DNA of 64,000 nucleotides from Phycisphaerae bacterium (GTDB lineage Bacteria; Planctomycetota; Phycisphaerae; UBA1845). The DNA is taken from NCBI GenBank assembly GCA_024102815.1, contig JAGFJJ010000006.1:1-64000 (forward strand), in the 5' to 3' direction. The notes under the pieces were generated by a model. It had not been told where the DNA came from and ran no database searches. It saw nothing but the letters and a program-made list of their open reading frames with translations. The position numbers and the translations under genes are program-made. Positions 25,263 to 34,715 of this stretch are shown here, piece by piece. Within the stretch, counting starts at the first letter, position 1, and each line of letters starts with the position of its first letter.

Positions 25263-27404
25263 ATGAGTACCCCTAAGGACATCGTTCTCGCAGAACAGAA
25301 CCAGGCGCTCGGCCTGCCGGTATCGAAGCCTGCCGAGCACCACGGCGACAACCTCGTCACCGCGGTCTGTGCCCGCTGGGGTACGGCCCTGATTTTTACG
25401 CTGCTCGCCCTTGTGGCTTCGTTGTCGGCGGTCTGGTTCCTGGTCAAACCCAAGTACCTTGTCTCGTCCGTGATCCACATCGCCCCCGTGACGCCGCCCA
25501 TTCTCCAGGGCGACATCAACGTCGACATCTCCCGCAATTACAATACCTACGTTGCGACGCTGCGAGGCATTCTGTTGGGCCCCGACTTGATCCTCGAGGC
25601 ATTGCAGGAGCCGGCGGTTCAGGCGCTTCCGCCACTGGTGGATTCAGGAGATGCGGTAGAAGCGGTGCTCGACCGCCTCGAAGTGACGCGCCTTCCCGGC
25701 ACCGAGCTCTTGCGCATCGCCATGACCGGGCAAAAACCGGCGACCCTCGCCGCCGTCGTCAACAGCATTGTTTCGACATTCCTCCGCCACGAAGAGGACA
25801 ACCGCCGCAGCAACGATGAGCTTGTACTCAGTTCATTGCGCCAGGAACAGGCAGCGCTGGAAGCCAAGCTCCGCGCTCTTGGCGAGAGCCTGCGTAACCT
25901 GGCGCAGGACGCCGGGATCATCCTGGCGGACGGCGCGGGAGTTCCGGCCGATCAGTCCGTCGCCGTCTTCCGCCAGATGCTCACCGCCGCCCGAACGGAT
26001 AAGTCCGTCGCCCAGGCGCGACTCGATGCCCTCCGCAAGGCGCGCGAATCCGGCGACTTCGGCCGTGTCGACTTCGCGGACTTCGAGGCGTATACCGCCC
26101 GCGATCCGCAACTGCTGACCCTCAAGGAGGAGCTGCGGCGCCTGCGAACCGACGCGTACATGGACGAGGCGCTGGGCCGCGGAGCAAATCACCCGGAAGT
26201 CCGCATGCGACCCAAGCGGATCGAGGGGCTGGAAACCGGAATCGAAGAGCGGCGCCAGGAGCTTCGGAATGAGTTCCTCCGCGATCAGGAACGGACGCTT
26301 CTTTCCCAAATTCGCGCCGCGGAGATCCAGGAGGAAATGGTCCAGAATGCCCTGGCCGGACTCGACTCTGAGCGCCTCGCTGCCGTTCGGCAGCACATCA
26401 ACGCCGAGGACCTTCGGCACGAGCGTGACCAGGTCGAGACGATGCTCACGCAGGTCAAGAACAAGATCTACTCGGTCAACGTGGAGCAGCGTCGCATCCC
26501 GCGCGTGACGCGCAAATCGCAGGCAAGTCCGCCCGCCCTACCCAATATTGACGAGCGTCCCAAGTTCGCCGCGGTCGCCTTTGCCGCGAGCCTCCTTTTC
26601 GGCTGCGGGATCGCATTCCTGCGCCATCGACTGGACACGCGCCTGCGGACGCCCGATCAGGTCTCTGCGCAGATCGGTGTCCGCGTACTTGGCAGCGTTC
26701 ACCAGGTCCAGGGCGCCAACGGAACGCCGCTCGCCCTCGACAAGAGCTTGCAGGATCCGGTTCGCGGAATATCCACGGCACTGCTCGCCACGGGAACCGG
26801 CCAGGCCGAAGGCCACAGCCGCCTCATCACCAGCCCGGCACCGGGCAGCGGAAAATCCTCTATCGCAATCAACCTCTCTCGCAGTGTGGCCGTCACAGGC
26901 CGGCGCGTTCTGCTCATCGACGGTGACAACTACCGCCGCGGCCTGACCCGTAAGCTCGAATTGGACGACCACGCGGGACTCGCCGAGTTCCTCGCCAATG
27001 AGGCGACTGAAGGCGATGTCCTTTGCCCGGGTTCACTCCCCAACCTGACGCTCATGCCCTCCGGTGCCATCGACGAGTCCTTCGGTGAGCACCTTACCAA
27101 CCGCGAAACCCAGAATCGCCTCAAGCGCTTGTGGAGCCGCTTTGACGAGGTGATCGTCGACTCCCCGCCCATTCTCGTCGGAAGCCACGCACTGGTTCTG
27201 GCCACCATGGTGCAGGAGGTCGTCCTGGTACTTCGGGCCGGGCGAACGGCAAGGGAAGAAGCGGAAGTGGCGCGCGAGCGACTTACCGCCGTCGGAGCGC
27301 GCGTCGTCGGCGCCATTCTCAACGGCGTTGATCCCCGCCGTGTCCGTTCCGGATACGGCTACGGGTATGGCTACGACTACACATACGGTGAAGCGCACCA
27401 ATAG
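25263..27404 (+). CDS. Wzc-type chain-length determinant with tyrosine kinase domain
   Basis: A 713-aa fusion typical of Wzy-dependent polysaccharide export. A Wzz domain sits between two membrane segments (about 43-61 and 435-453) with long coiled coils at 185-405. The cytoplasmic BY-kinase follows, with Walker A APGSGKSS (about 526-533), LLIDGDN (Walker A') and VIVDSPP. The C-terminus is a tyrosine cluster (GYGYGYGYDYTYG), the usual autophosphorylation tail. It controls chain length and assembly of the exported polymer. It lies 38 bp after the EpsI gene. Confidence 0.92.
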   Translation: MSTPKDIVLAEQNQALGLPVSKPAEHHGDNLVTAVCARWGTALIFTLLALVASLSAVWFLVKPKYLVSSVIHIAPVTPPILQGDINVDISRNYNTYVATLRGILLGPDLILEALQEPAVQALPPLVDSGDAVEAVLDRLEVTRLPGTELLRIAMTGQKPATLAAVVNSIVSTFLRHEEDNRRSNDELVLSSLRQEQAALEAKLRALGESLRNLAQDAGIILADGAGVPADQSVAVFRQMLTAARTDKSVAQARLDALRKARESGDFGRVDFADFEAYTARDPQLLTLKEELRRLRTDAYMDEALGRGANHPEVRMRPKRIEGLETGIEERRQELRNEFLRDQERTLLSQIRAAEIQEEMVQNALAGLDSERLAAVRQHINAEDLRHERDQVETMLTQVKNKIYSVNVEQRRIPRVTRKSQASPPALPNIDERPKFAAVAFAASLLFGCGIAFLRHRLDTRLRTPDQVSAQIGVRVLGSVHQVQGANGTPLALDKSLQDPVRGISTALLATGTGQAEGHSRLITSPAPGSGKSSIAINLSRSVAVTGRRVLLIDGDNYRRGLTRKLELDDHAGLAEFLANEATEGDVLCPGSLPNLTLMPSGAIDESFGEHLTNRETQNRLKRLWSRFDEVIVDSPPILVGSHALVLATMVQEVVLVLRAGRTAREEAEVARERLTAVGARVVGAILNGVDPRRVRSGYGYGYGYDYTYGEAHQ

Positions 27405-27467
27405 GCTCGGTCGCGGTGGGCGGACAATGCTGATCTTGAACTTACGGGGGCAAACGCCATTTCCTCG

Positions 27468-29042
27468 TTGCCGGCCAACTCCTGCTTGATTCACTTTTCA
27501 GCCGAGGACCTTCGCCGCGTTTCGCCGCCGGGCGTTATTGGTCCAAACGCAACTGCGGAGAAAAGTGCGGGGCCGCTCGAATGGTATCTGGGCTGGGTGA
27601 TCGGATCGGTCGGACCGGTTCGACTCCTGCTCCCCGAAGCCGCTCGGGAGCTTGCCAAATATCTGCCGGATCGCCTGCTGACCGGCGCGCCGATCTGGTT
27701 CAACGACCGGGGCGATCTCGAACCGAACATTGATCTTGCTCAAGGTCCCATCTGGCTGATCAACGGCGGCTCCATGCCGATCGTCGACTGGGACGAGGCC
27801 GGTCGCTCCGCCAACGAGAGCGAAAACGACGCTCTATTCTTCGGCCCCCCCGGTTCGGTCTCGACGGCCCACTATCCGGAATCGCTGATCGTCGACGGTA
27901 CGGGTCGCGTCCTCAAAGTCGAGCGGCACTACTTCGATTCTCCCGTTTCAACCGAAGTCTCCTTCGGCCCGGCATGCCTGGTCGCCGCTCGTGGAGAGCG
28001 GGCCGGCAGTATCATTCGCCATCTCCTTACCCAGGGATGGTCGCTCGACAGTGTCTCGGCGCTTTTATCGACATGCCGCGCGGCGTGGTGTTCCGTCCCT
28101 GGCGTATTATCAAGCCTGAACGGCGCGGAAGCCATCGAGGAGAACTCCGTCACGCTCGCCAGTCTCGGCAATGACGACGCAACGGCCTGGCTGAAGTTCG
28201 GCCGTCCACAAACGGTTAATACCGCTCCCAATGTGCAGGCCTTGTTGGAGCACGCCCCCGGGTCCGGCCGTGCATTGACGCTGGGCGCCCGCGGCCGCGT
28301 CGATCCATCTTATCGATTTGTCAAGCGCGCTATGGACCTGGGGCTCTCCATCCTTTCGTTGATTGTCCTTTCGCCGCTGCTGGCGCTTGTCGCTTTGCTC
28401 GTGAAGTGCACGTCACGGGGGCCGGTGTTCTACGCCGATGTCCGACAGGGGCGAGGCGGGCGCGAATTCCGTTGCATGAAGTTCCGCACCATGGTCCGCA
28501 ACGCCGCAGAGCTTCAGGCGGAGCTTCGGGCCAAGAACGAGGTTGACGGACCGCAGTTCAAGATGGCCAATGATCCGCGGCTGACGCCGATTGGCGGCTG
28601 GCTGCGCCGCTACAACATCGATGAGCTCCCGCAGCTCTTCAACGTACTGATCGGGCAGATGAGCCTGGTCGGACCGCGGCCTTCCCCGGACCGCGAGAAT
28701 CAACTCTGCCCCGGTTGGCGCCGGACAAGACTGACCATGCGTCCGGGCATCACAGGTCTCTGGCAGGTACTCCGCCTTCGCGGCGACGCTCCTTCCGATT
28801 TCCAGGAGTGGATCTACTACGATGTGGAGTACGCCCGGCACCAGTCGCTGTGGCTGGATGTTCAATTGCTTATTTATACTCCGTTGACCATGATGTGGCC
28901 CGGCCTGCTGGATCGCTTCGCGGAGCATCTTGCACGGAAGGGCATTTGCGCCCAATCGATTCGACTCCAGATCCGGCGGCGCGATCGGGAGACCGAGAAG
29001 GAAGCCCATAAGCCGTCTGCTTCCGCCGCGCCGGGCGATTGA
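27468..29042 (+). CDS. Undecaprenyl-phosphate sugar-phosphate transferase with extra N-terminal domain
   Basis: The C-terminal half (about 278-500 of 524 aa) is a WcaJ/ExoY-type initiating transferase, which moves a sugar phosphate from its nucleotide onto the lipid carrier to start the polymer repeat unit. It has one membrane helix, KFRTMVRNA, a DELPQLFNVL block, GPRPSPD and PGITGLWQV. The N-terminal ~275 residues are not the usual polytopic region; they resemble a degenerate nucleotidyltransferase-like domain (LINGGSMPIVDWD, ESLIVDGTGRVLKVERHYF). The start is a TTG and uncertain. Confidence 0.9.
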   Translation: MPANSCLIHFSAEDLRRVSPPGVIGPNATAEKSAGPLEWYLGWVIGSVGPVRLLLPEAARELAKYLPDRLLTGAPIWFNDRGDLEPNIDLAQGPIWLINGGSMPIVDWDEAGRSANESENDALFFGPPGSVSTAHYPESLIVDGTGRVLKVERHYFDSPVSTEVSFGPACLVAARGERAGSIIRHLLTQGWSLDSVSALLSTCRAAWCSVPGVLSSLNGAEAIEENSVTLASLGNDDATAWLKFGRPQTVNTAPNVQALLEHAPGSGRALTLGARGRVDPSYRFVKRAMDLGLSILSLIVLSPLLALVALLVKCTSRGPVFYADVRQGRGGREFRCMKFRTMVRNAAELQAELRAKNEVDGPQFKMANDPRLTPIGGWLRRYNIDELPQLFNVLIGQMSLVGPRPSPDRENQLCPGWRRTRLTMRPGITGLWQVLRLRGDAPSDFQEWIYYDVEYARHQSLWLDVQLLIYTPLTMMWPGLLDRFAEHLARKGICAQSIRLQIRRRDRETEKEAHKPSASAAPGD

Positions 29043-29074
29043 TCGGATCATCCGTTCCTTGGGAGGTTTCAGGC

Positions 29075-32000
29075 ATGACCGTTCGCCGTCGTCCGCGGTC
29101 CCGCGGACTCCGTATCTTCGTCTGGCTGGTCGTTGCGCTAATCATCATCGGCGGCGCCGGCACGGCCGCGTTTTCACTCTACAAGTACCGCCGCCAACAG
29201 AACACCACAAAGCTGCTCGCGACTGCCCGTTCCGCCGTCGAACAGAACAACTTCGACGAAGCACGGAACGCCTATCGGCAGTACCTCTATCGCAAGCCCG
29301 ACGACATCGAGGCCATGGCTTCTTACGTCGATCTCTTGATGAATCAGCTGTCGGAGTCGCCGCGCCTCGTCGGCGAAACGCTCTCCGCTTTGCGGAAGCT
29401 CTATCAACTCCAGCCCGAGAATGATGACGCGTGCAAGAAGCTCTCCGATCTCCTCCTGGGCCTGCGCGAGTTCACCGAGGCCCAGGCACTGGCGAACAAC
29501 TGGCGGAAGCGTGCCCCGAACTCCATCAACGCCGTGCAGGCGGAAGCCGTCGCACTCCGCGGACTCAAGCGTTACGACGAGGCCGCGATGCTCCTCGAAT
29601 CAACGGTGGCAGACCACCCCGATGCCGCCGCACTCTATCCGCTGCTCGTTGCGCTGTACTCCGTCGAGCTGAACAATCCGGACACAGCAAGAAAATGGCT
29701 TGACGAAGGGTTGAAACAGGCACCTGAGGCTCCCGCCATTCACCTGGCTGCGTTCGGCTATTTCAAAGGGCAGGGAGATGATACGGCCGCAGAGCGTCAT
29801 CTCACCGAAGCACTGACACTTGCCCCCAACGATTTGGATACGCTCTATCCTGCGATCGTCTTTTTCATCGCCCAGGATCGCCTGAGCGAAGCGGACGAAC
29901 TCCTCAAGCGGGCACGGTCCGAATTCCCCATGGACCGCAGCATACTCGTTCTCCAGGCCGACTACGCCACGCAGGTCGACAAGCCGGATGTCCTGCGCAA
30001 AGCCGCCGAGGACCTCCTCGCCCGGGTTCGCGATGAATTCGACATGGACCTTGTCGCCCGCGCCGGAGAGCTCTTTCTCACCGCCGGGGACCTTCAACAG
30101 GCCGACCAATGCATTCAGCAACTCGTCGAGGTCAAGGAGCCCTCCGTCCGCTTGACCGATCGACTCAATGCCCTCCGGGCTCGACGGGCTCTCGCCACGG
30201 ACCAGGCGTACGCAGCGCTAACCGGACTTGAGGAGCTGCGGCACCGCCGCGGGGACGATCCAAAGACACTCGAACTTCTCGCCTTGGCCTATGGAAACAC
30301 CGGCGCCGTGGCATCGGCCCGAAAATACTACCAGCAGCTTCTGGCACACGTACCGGACAGCGCCGCCGCCCGGCTGGCCGCAGCCCGCTTCGAACTCCAA
30401 CAAGGCCAGACCGACACGGCTCGTAGCATTCTCGAACGTGTCAATACGGACCGCCCCGAGGAGCTCCAACAACTAGAGGGTGCGCAGCTCACGGCTGATC
30501 TGCTCGACTGGGCGGCCGCCGACCGCCCGGCCGACCAGCGTGCGGCACTGATCGAACGACTCGTCGCATTTGCGAAAAGTCCACCAGCAACACCGCAGAC
30601 GGCTCGGCTTCTCGCCCGCTGCCTGGACTTGGCCCAATTCCCCAGCGAAACGAGTAATTTGGTCCGGCAGCGTGAGACCGATCCCGAAACCGGACTGATT
30701 ATTCTGTCCGCGCGCGGACGATCCATGTTGGCTCGCGGGGAACGCACCGGTGTCGGGCCCATCGCCGACCGACTGATCGCCGAGCCCGAGTTCGCACCGG
30801 ACGGATATACGCTCAAGGTCCGAGCACTGCTCGCAGATGACAACCTTGACGACGCCGCTGATCTGGCGCGAACCCCTGAACTGCCCGCGGATATTCGTGG
30901 TCGATTGGCCTCGGTTTTGGCCGATCATGAGCGTCAAGCCGGTCACGTGGACACCGCTCGCGAGTGGTTTGAGACCGCGACCAAGCTAATTCCGCAAGAC
31001 GTGACATCCCGCATCCGCCTCGTGGAGCTTTCCGATTCGCTGGGTGGCGCGGAGAAGTGGATTGATCAGATACGTGCGATTGAGGGCGAACGGGGACTCA
31101 CGTGGCGCTTCCAGCGCGCTTCCGCACTGATGCGCTTCGGCTCGACGACCGACGAAGCGCAGGAAGCGATGGATCTGCTGACCGCCTGTGTGACCGAACG
31201 ACCCGAATGGGTCGAAGCGCGGGCGGCGCTGTCCACGACCCAGGAACGCCTCGGACGCATCGACGATGCCATCGAGTCCATTCAGGATGCCATCGTGCGG
31301 CAGCCGGAATTGGCCGACGGGTCGCTCGGGCTCCGCCTCGTTTCACTCTTGAAGCAACGCGGGCGGTTTGACGAAGCCGACCGCCATCTGGCAAGGCTGG
31401 TCAATCTCTTCCCCAGTAACCCCGACGTTCTCCAGCAGCGTACGGAACAGCTTATTCGAGAGCGCAGGATCTCCGCTGCCGCCGAAGTGGCCGAACGGGT
31501 TCTGGCCGCCGGCCGGACCGATGCAGACTGGGTCGGACTGACCGGCGATTTACTGATCGCCGCCGGCAAACCCGATCGGGCCGAGTCCATCCTGCGATCC
31601 GCATTGGAGGGGCAGGCAGAATCCACGTCGCTCCAATGGACGCTGGTCCGCGCCCTCGTGGCGCAAAACCGCCAGGAAGAAGCCGAGTCCTTCCTGAGAA
31701 CCTCAGCCGATCAGAACAGGACCGCCGAGTCGTACCTGCTTCTCGCTCGCTTTCTCGAACTCCTCGAACGGCCGACGGATGCCGAAGCAGCGGTCACGGC
31801 GGCCCTGGAACTTGCCCCGGATTCACCTTCGACCCTCGCGGCTGCCGCTGAGTTTTGGGGAGCACGCGGCGACCGCGATCGCCGGCTCGACTTCGCCCGA
31901 CGCGCCGTGCTTGCCTCGGGGAAGGATCCGCAGAGCTCGCTCGCGTGGGCGGAATCCTTGGCCCAGGGCGGATCCCCCAAGGACCGCGCCGAAGCCGAGG

Positions 32001-33283
32001 CCATCGTTGAACGGCGTCTCGCTGAAGATCCGAATGACGCACGGGCACTGGTCATTGCAGGACGACTCGCCGGCAGTGCGGAGCCGCCGCGACTTGAAGA
32101 AGCAGCGCAGCACCTGAGCCGTGCCATCGAGTTGCAGCCGTCGGTCACGCAGGCATACGCCATTCTGGCGGCCGTGCAGATGCGCCTGGGGAAACTGATC
32201 CAGGCGGACGCAACCATCGAAAACGGCTTGATCCGGCAGCCCGAGGATGTTGAACTGCTCCTCCTCCGTGCGGAGCTGGATGGCTATCGAGGGCAGATTG
32301 ATCGCACGATTCCCACGCTACGCCGGGTATTGGAGCTTCGTCCGCGCATGCCCCAGGCCGTGGCGCGATTGGCTGATGCGTATATTCAAACCGGTGCGGC
32401 CGACCGCGGCATTGCGTTCCTGGAACAATCCGCCGGACGTACTCCCACTGTCGCCGAGATGCTCGCCGTGGGGCGGCTGTATGACGCCCAAGGGAATCAT
32501 GAGAAGGCCCGGCAGCAATTCGAGAATGCCTTGAAGGAGTCGAACGGATCCGCCGAGGCATTTCAGTTCCTGCTGCACCATTTGGTCGGCCAGGGCGACT
32601 ACGTCGCCATCCGCGATCTCGCCGAGACCAGGAAACAATCGAATCCGGACGACGTCTCGTCCCTCGCTGTCGCGGCTCAGATGCTCGGCAGCCACCCAAG
32701 CGATGCGGGGATGCGGGATCTGGGAATCAGGATGCTTTTCGTTATCGCAAGTGAGCATCCCGACCAGGCCGCCGATGCCATGTATCGGGCGGGATTGTGC
32801 CTGTACCAGCAGAACGACTTTGCCGCGGCGGAATCGCGCTTTCTGGAAGCGCGCCAACTCGAGCCTGCCTCACCCGAACCCGTTAACGCCCTTGCATGGC
32901 TGTACGTCCGCCACCTCAAACGTCCGAAGGAGGCTGCAGATATGGTCCGCGAATACCTGGCTGCGGGAGGCCGGAAAACGGGCGAGTTGCTCGATACCTA
33001 CGGAACCGCCTTGCTGGCCGCAGGAGATTACGTAGGAGCTGAAACCAACCTGAATAACGCAATAGAGATCGCAGGACAGTCGCCTACATTAACGGCCGCC
33101 CATTTCCATCTGGGCCAGGTCGCGGCAGAAACGAATCGTATCGATCTTGCTCGGGAGCACCTGCTCAAGGCCAGGGAGCTTGATGCGCGTCTCTCCGGGC
33201 TCGACGACGCCGACCGACAGTACCTCGCGGACTTCCTGGCGAACGACAAGCCCTTGACTCCCGGTACATCCGGGCCGAAGTAG
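29075..33283 (+). CDS. Large membrane-anchored TPR-repeat protein
   Basis: A 1,402-aa protein with one N-terminal membrane segment (IFVWLVVALIIIGGAGTAAF) and then about 35 tetratricopeptide-like repeats to the C-terminus (for example DEARNAYRQYLYRKPDDIEA, NHEKARQQFENALKES). The ATG at 29075 follows GGGAGG and is preferred over the upstream in-frame start that overlaps the preceding gene. Such proteins in exosortase/exopolysaccharide loci (the PrsT type) are thought to scaffold assembly or secretion. The downstream prenyltransferase gene starts 24 bp later. Confidence 0.87.
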   Translation: MTVRRRPRSRGLRIFVWLVVALIIIGGAGTAAFSLYKYRRQQNTTKLLATARSAVEQNNFDEARNAYRQYLYRKPDDIEAMASYVDLLMNQLSESPRLVGETLSALRKLYQLQPENDDACKKLSDLLLGLREFTEAQALANNWRKRAPNSINAVQAEAVALRGLKRYDEAAMLLESTVADHPDAAALYPLLVALYSVELNNPDTARKWLDEGLKQAPEAPAIHLAAFGYFKGQGDDTAAERHLTEALTLAPNDLDTLYPAIVFFIAQDRLSEADELLKRARSEFPMDRSILVLQADYATQVDKPDVLRKAAEDLLARVRDEFDMDLVARAGELFLTAGDLQQADQCIQQLVEVKEPSVRLTDRLNALRARRALATDQAYAALTGLEELRHRRGDDPKTLELLALAYGNTGAVASARKYYQQLLAHVPDSAAARLAAARFELQQGQTDTARSILERVNTDRPEELQQLEGAQLTADLLDWAAADRPADQRAALIERLVAFAKSPPATPQTARLLARCLDLAQFPSETSNLVRQRETDPETGLIILSARGRSMLARGERTGVGPIADRLIAEPEFAPDGYTLKVRALLADDNLDDAADLARTPELPADIRGRLASVLADHERQAGHVDTAREWFETATKLIPQDVTSRIRLVELSDSLGGAEKWIDQIRAIEGERGLTWRFQRASALMRFGSTTDEAQEAMDLLTACVTERPEWVEARAALSTTQERLGRIDDAIESIQDAIVRQPELADGSLGLRLVSLLKQRGRFDEADRHLARLVNLFPSNPDVLQQRTEQLIRERRISAAAEVAERVLAAGRTDADWVGLTGDLLIAAGKPDRAESILRSALEGQAESTSLQWTLVRALVAQNRQEEAESFLRTSADQNRTAESYLLLARFLELLERPTDAEAAVTAALELAPDSPSTLAAAAEFWGARGDRDRRLDFARRAVLASGKDPQSSLAWAESLAQGGSPKDRAEAEAIVERRLAEDPNDARALVIAGRLAGSAEPPRLEEAAQHLSRAIELQPSVTQAYAILAAVQMRLGKLIQADATIENGLIRQPEDVELLLLRAELDGYRGQIDRTIPTLRRVLELRPRMPQAVARLADAYIQTGAADRGIAFLEQSAGRTPTVAEMLAVGRLYDAQGNHEKARQQFENALKESNGSAEAFQFLLHHLVGQGDYVAIRDLAETRKQSNPDDVSSLAVAAQMLGSHPSDAGMRDLGIRMLFVIASEHPDQAADAMYRAGLCLYQQNDFAAAESRFLEARQLEPASPEPVNALAWLYVRHLKRPKEAADMVREYLAAGGRKTGELLDTYGTALLAAGDYVGAETNLNNAIEIAGQSPTLTAAHFHLGQVAAETNRIDLAREHLLKARELDARLSGLDDADRQYLADFLANDKPLTPGTSGPK

Positions 33284-33307
33284 TACGAAGCCGCAAACGG
33301 TTGGAAG

Positions 33308-34321
33308 GTGTTGCTGCGAGACCAGGAAGGAGCCAGGGAACAAGTGCCGGTGGCCGACTCTATCGAATCGGGCACGTCGTCGGCCACGCCGCGCGACCTG
33401 ATCGCCCTGCTGCGCCCGCAGCAATGGGTCAAGAATGTCGTCGTGTTTGCCGGTCCCGCGGCCGGCCTGAAGCTCTCCTCAATTGAAGGCGTCCTCAATG
33501 CCTGCGTGGCATTTGTGGCGTTTTGCTTCGCGGCGAGCTCGATCTATGCGCTCAACGACACGATTGATCGCGAAGTTGACGCACGTCACCCCACCAAGCG
33601 CCATCGACCCATCGCGCGCGGAGCGATCTCACCCACGGTCGCCTTGATCCTCGCTGGTGCGCTTGCTGCTTCGGCGTTCGCATTGACCGCGCTTCTCGTC
33701 AACCTGACGGTAACGGCCATCCTGGCCCTTTATCTGATCACGATGATCGCTTACTCCCTTGCTCTCAAGGAGCGAGTCATCCTCGATGTTATCCTTCTTG
33801 CGTCAGGGTTCGTCATGCGCGCCTGGGCTGGCGCCGCTTCGGTCGATCTGGTCACATCCGAATGGCTCGTCGCCTGCGTCTTCACCATTTGCCTCTTCTT
33901 TGGATTCGGTAAGCGTCGCTGCGAATCGACCATGATCGGCGACGGTGATGCCGCAGGCGAGCATCGCAAGACACTGGTCCGTTACACGCCGCAGCTCCTC
34001 ACGCACCTGATCGCCGTCTCCGCCGCAATTGCGATCGTCACTTTCCTGCTCTACACCGTCGAGCCTTCGCGTTCTCCCACGCCCTTCCACAAGGAGTATC
34101 TCTTTTACACGCTGCCCATCGTGGTTTATGGTGTCTTCCGCTTCGCGATGCTCACTGAATTGGGCATCTATGCGGGACCAACCGAGATCATCCTCAAAGA
34201 CCGCATGATGGTCGCCGCCATTGTTGTATGGGGTGCGATTGCGTTGGGCATAGCCTACCATGACCCGATCGTGCGCGGTCTCGGAATGGAGAACTGGGTC
34301 TGGGGTCCACCGGGTCGATAG
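33308..34321 (+). CDS. UbiA-family prenyltransferase (DPPR synthase-like)
   Basis: A 337-aa polytopic membrane protein with about eight hydrophobic helices. The first aspartate-rich motif is NDTIDREVDARHPTKRHRPI, which fits the UbiA subgroup that includes decaprenyl-phosphate phosphoribosyltransferase (arabinose donor synthesis in actinobacteria). A second acidic motif lies near LKERVILDVILLASGF. As the last gene of the polysaccharide cluster it may make a lipid-linked pentose for the polymer; the substrate is an inference. Confidence 0.85.
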   Translation: MLLRDQEGAREQVPVADSIESGTSSATPRDLIALLRPQQWVKNVVVFAGPAAGLKLSSIEGVLNACVAFVAFCFAASSIYALNDTIDREVDARHPTKRHRPIARGAISPTVALILAGALAASAFALTALLVNLTVTAILALYLITMIAYSLALKERVILDVILLASGFVMRAWAGAASVDLVTSEWLVACVFTICLFFGFGKRRCESTMIGDGDAAGEHRKTLVRYTPQLLTHLIAVSAAIAIVTFLLYTVEPSRSPTPFHKEYLFYTLPIVVYGVFRFAMLTELGIYAGPTEIILKDRMMVAAIVVWGAIALGIAYHDPIVRGLGMENWVWGPPGR

Positions 34322-34361
34322 CTCCCGTTGGCAGCGCCGCGCACTGATGTAAACCAGCGCT

Positions 34362-34715
34362 TCAAGATGGTTGACCGCAGCGGCCGGAGAATATGTCTTG
34401 GAGCGTCGCCGCTCGCAACGCACGTACGACCAGATAGGCGACGGAAACGAGGTGCCCCAGGCAAAGAAGGGCAACGCACCAGGGCAACCACGTCGAGAGC
34501 CGGCGTTCCACATTCCACATCCACGCAGCGACCACAAATGCTCCGGCGTAGACATCCACCAAGGTGACGACGCCCCAACGATCGGCGGCAAGATGGGAGA
34601 GCCCTGCGGAGAGAGTTGAGGCCATCGAAGCCCAGACGATGCCACCCGCCAGCGTCAGGGCCAGAATTGCTCCCGCTCCCGCCAGAAAGCGCGTCTCAAG
34701 GCCTGACAGTTTCAT
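34362..34715 (-). CDS. DUF1475-like small membrane protein
   Basis: A 117-aa protein with three membrane segments. The signature-like part is WGVVTLVDVYAGAFVVAAW followed by LCLGHLVSVAYLVVRAL, consistent with DUF1475. The ATG follows GGAGG and lies within the end of the preceding methyltransferase gene (20-bp overlap), so it is the last gene of the lipid operon. Function unknown. Confidence 0.7.
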   Translation of the reverse strand: MKLSGLETRFLAGAGAILALTLAGGIVWASMASTLSAGLSHLAADRWGVVTLVDVYAGAFVVAAWMWNVERRLSTWLPWCVALLCLGHLVSVAYLVVRALRAATLQDIFSGRCGQPS

